Of a stretch of 6,759 nt of DNA, positions 5,518-6,759 are shown in pieces. Position numbers and translations under genes: made by a program. Numbering within the stretch: the stretch's first letter is position 1; each line of letters begins with the position of its first letter. Where the stretch lies: positions 1-6,759 of the forward strand of contig JAHEKB010000131.1 in NCBI GenBank assembly GCA_024638525.1, given 5' to 3'. The notes beneath the pieces were generated by a model that saw only the letters and a program-made list of their open reading frames with translations, was not told where the DNA came from and did no database searches. Source of the DNA: Bacteroidota bacterium. GTDB taxonomy: Bacteria; Bacteroidota; Bacteroidia; NS11-12g; UBA9320.

Positions 5518-6759
5518 CAATCAATTCAAAATCAACAGTTCTGCGTTGCAAATTAGTCTGTTTTACTCTAATCCAAATCCTTTCGCCCATACTGAAAGAG
5601 CGTTTTTTTCGCTGCCCTATAACCTTGTTAAGGTCAGCAAAATAGGAGTAACGATCTCCTTGAATATCTTTTAGTCGAATCATTCCTTCGCATTTATTTT
5701 CGACAATCTCAACATATATACCCCATTCTGTCAAACCGCTGACCATTCCTTCGAATTCTTCACCGGTAAATTGACTCAGGTACTCCACTTGTTTATATTT
5801 AACCGAAGCCCTTTCGGCACTAACTGCTCGTTGTTCCTGTTCACTGCAATGTTTACACTGAGACTCCACGCTCTCTTTTTGAGCTTTTCTATTTCCATTT
5901 AGGAAGTTAAACAGCATTCTATGGGTGATCAGATCAGGATATCTCCTGATTGGACTTGTGAAATGTGCATAATGATCAAATGCCAGCCCAAAATGTCCCG
6001 TTTTCTTCACCGTATAATACGCCTTCTCCATGCTTCGTATAGCTAAAGGCTGTAGGATGTCCGCTTCTAAAGTTCCGTCAATGGCCTGAACCATCTTATT
6101 GATGCTGCGTGTTAGTGCTTGATGGGAACTAATATCAATCTTATGCCCAAAGTTAGCTGCTACACGTGCAAATTCCGTTAATTTTTCCGGAGTGGGTTCT
6201 TCGTGAACTCTATACGGTATAGGAGCTTTGTCAAACTTGGTATACATGAGCTTGGCAACATGCTTATTGGCGAGCAACATAAATTCCTCTATGAGTTTGT
6301 GGGCATCAAAGCGCTGTTTAGGTTCAACCGATAGTGGTTTTCCATGCTCGTCGAGCTGAAACCTGAACTCTGTTGTTTCAAAGTTGATTGATCCATTGTT
6401 GAACCGGTTTGCCCTTAGTTTTTTAGCAATGGAATTCAAGGTTGTGATTTCAAACGACAGGGGGGACTTTGCCCCATCTATGATCTCTTGAGCATCTTCG
6501 TAAGCAAGTCGGTGATCTGAGTAGATGACTGTCTTCTCAAAGCGGGTCTTTAGAACTTTTGCTTCTTTATTTAGCTCGAATATTACAGCATAACAGAGAG
6601 AGTCTTCATGAGGTCTTAAAGAACAAATTTCGTTGGACAGCTTTTCGGGCAACATGGGGATTGTTCGATCTACGAGATAGACCGAAGTTGCGCGTTCATA
6701 GGCTTCTTTGTCAATGATACTGCCTTCTTGAACATAGTGAGACACATCGGCAATATGAA
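5510..6759 (-). CDS. rnr: Ribonuclease R (VacB/RNase II family), C-terminal 415 residues, 5' end outside window
   Basis: The frame is open to the right edge: the residues before the first GTG read HIADV, a core RNase R sequence, so no start lies in the window and the protein is cut, not short. RNase R is a processive 3'-to-5' exoribonuclease that degrades structured RNA. In visible numbering, HIADVSHYVQEG opens at 1, DRTIPMLPEKLSN follows near 30-43, and the RNB signature HFTSPIRRYPDL is at 265-276, followed by HCSEQEQRA and ERASVKYKQVEYL. An S1 RNA-binding domain begins at about 335 (FEGMVSGLTEWGIYVEI) and ends with VDFELIDE at the terminus. The long basic tail of E. coli RNase R is missing. 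The catalytic aspartates and cold-shock domains lie beyond the edge. It heads the minus-strand run and overlaps the prenyl synthase by 8 bp. Confidence 0.95.
   Translation of the reverse strand, partial: HIADVSHYVQEGSIIDKEAYERATSVYLVDRTIPMLPEKLSNEICSLRPHEDSLCYAVIFELNKEAKVLKTRFEKTVIYSDHRLAYEDAQEIIDGAKSPLSFEITTLNSIAKKLRANRFNNGSINFETTEFRFQLDEHGKPLSVEPKQRFDAHKLIEEFMLLANKHVAKLMYTKFDKAPIPYRVHEEPTPEKLTEFARVAANFGHKIDISSHQALTRSINKMVQAIDGTLEADILQPLAIRSMEKAYYTVKKTGHFGLAFDHYAHFTSPIRRYPDLITHRMLFNFLNGNRKAQKESVESQCKHCSEQEQRAVSAERASVKYKQVEYLSQFTGEEFEGMVSGLTEWGIYVEIVENKCEGMIRLKDIQGDRYSYFADLNKVIGQRKKRSFSMGERIWIRVKQTNLQRRTVDFELIDE

Noticed and set aside
6743..6745. GTG as the start of the RNase R gene
   Set aside because: The residues before it in frame (HIAD) belong to the conserved RNase R core, so the gene continues beyond the right edge.

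Overview
This window looks like chromosomal core DNA from a member of the Bacteroidota, probably a flavobacterium-like lineage. The evidence is protein-level: family-specific sequence styles in Nth, RNase R and lipoate ligase, a secreted protein whose signal peptide ends in SMA-Q, very tight gene packing, and few Shine-Dalgarno sequences. This assignment is inference from reading, not from a database search. I see no mobile element, CRISPR array, tRNA or rRNA, and no gap without a gene longer than about 150 bases.

Layout, left to right. (1) The window opens with the N-terminal part of a minus-strand, NAD-binding TIGR01777-type epimerase, cut by the left edge. (2) Divergent from it is a plus-strand set of three overlapping genes (299-1666): hotdog thioesterase, PlsC-type acyltransferase, second hotdog thioesterase. 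These probably act together on acyl-CoA or acyl-ACP and phospholipid acylation. (3) A minus-strand exported thioredoxin-like protein (1659-2078) meets this set tail to tail with an 8-bp overlap. A previously uncalled 41-codon reading frame (2082-2207, minus) ends 3 bp before the thioredoxin start. (4) Divergent from these is a secreted, probably beta-rich protein of unknown function (2254-3012).

(5) The right half is one compact minus-strand run, read from the right edge: rnr (RNase R, 5' end outside the window), a short-chain polyprenyl diphosphate synthase, lplA (lipoate-protein ligase) and nth (endonuclease III). The junctions are an 8-bp overlap, a direct stop-start abutment and a 4-bp ATGA overlap, so this is very probably one transcript mixing RNA decay, isoprenoid synthesis, cofactor attachment and base-excision repair. 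nth in turn overlaps the end of the secreted-protein gene tail to tail by 8 bp.

I did not find a clearly new multi-gene system. The points most worth a second look are the uncalled small reading frame in front of the thioredoxin gene, the endonuclease III with only three cysteines left in its iron-sulfur region, the thioesterase-acyltransferase-thioesterase set, and the unrecognised secreted protein.
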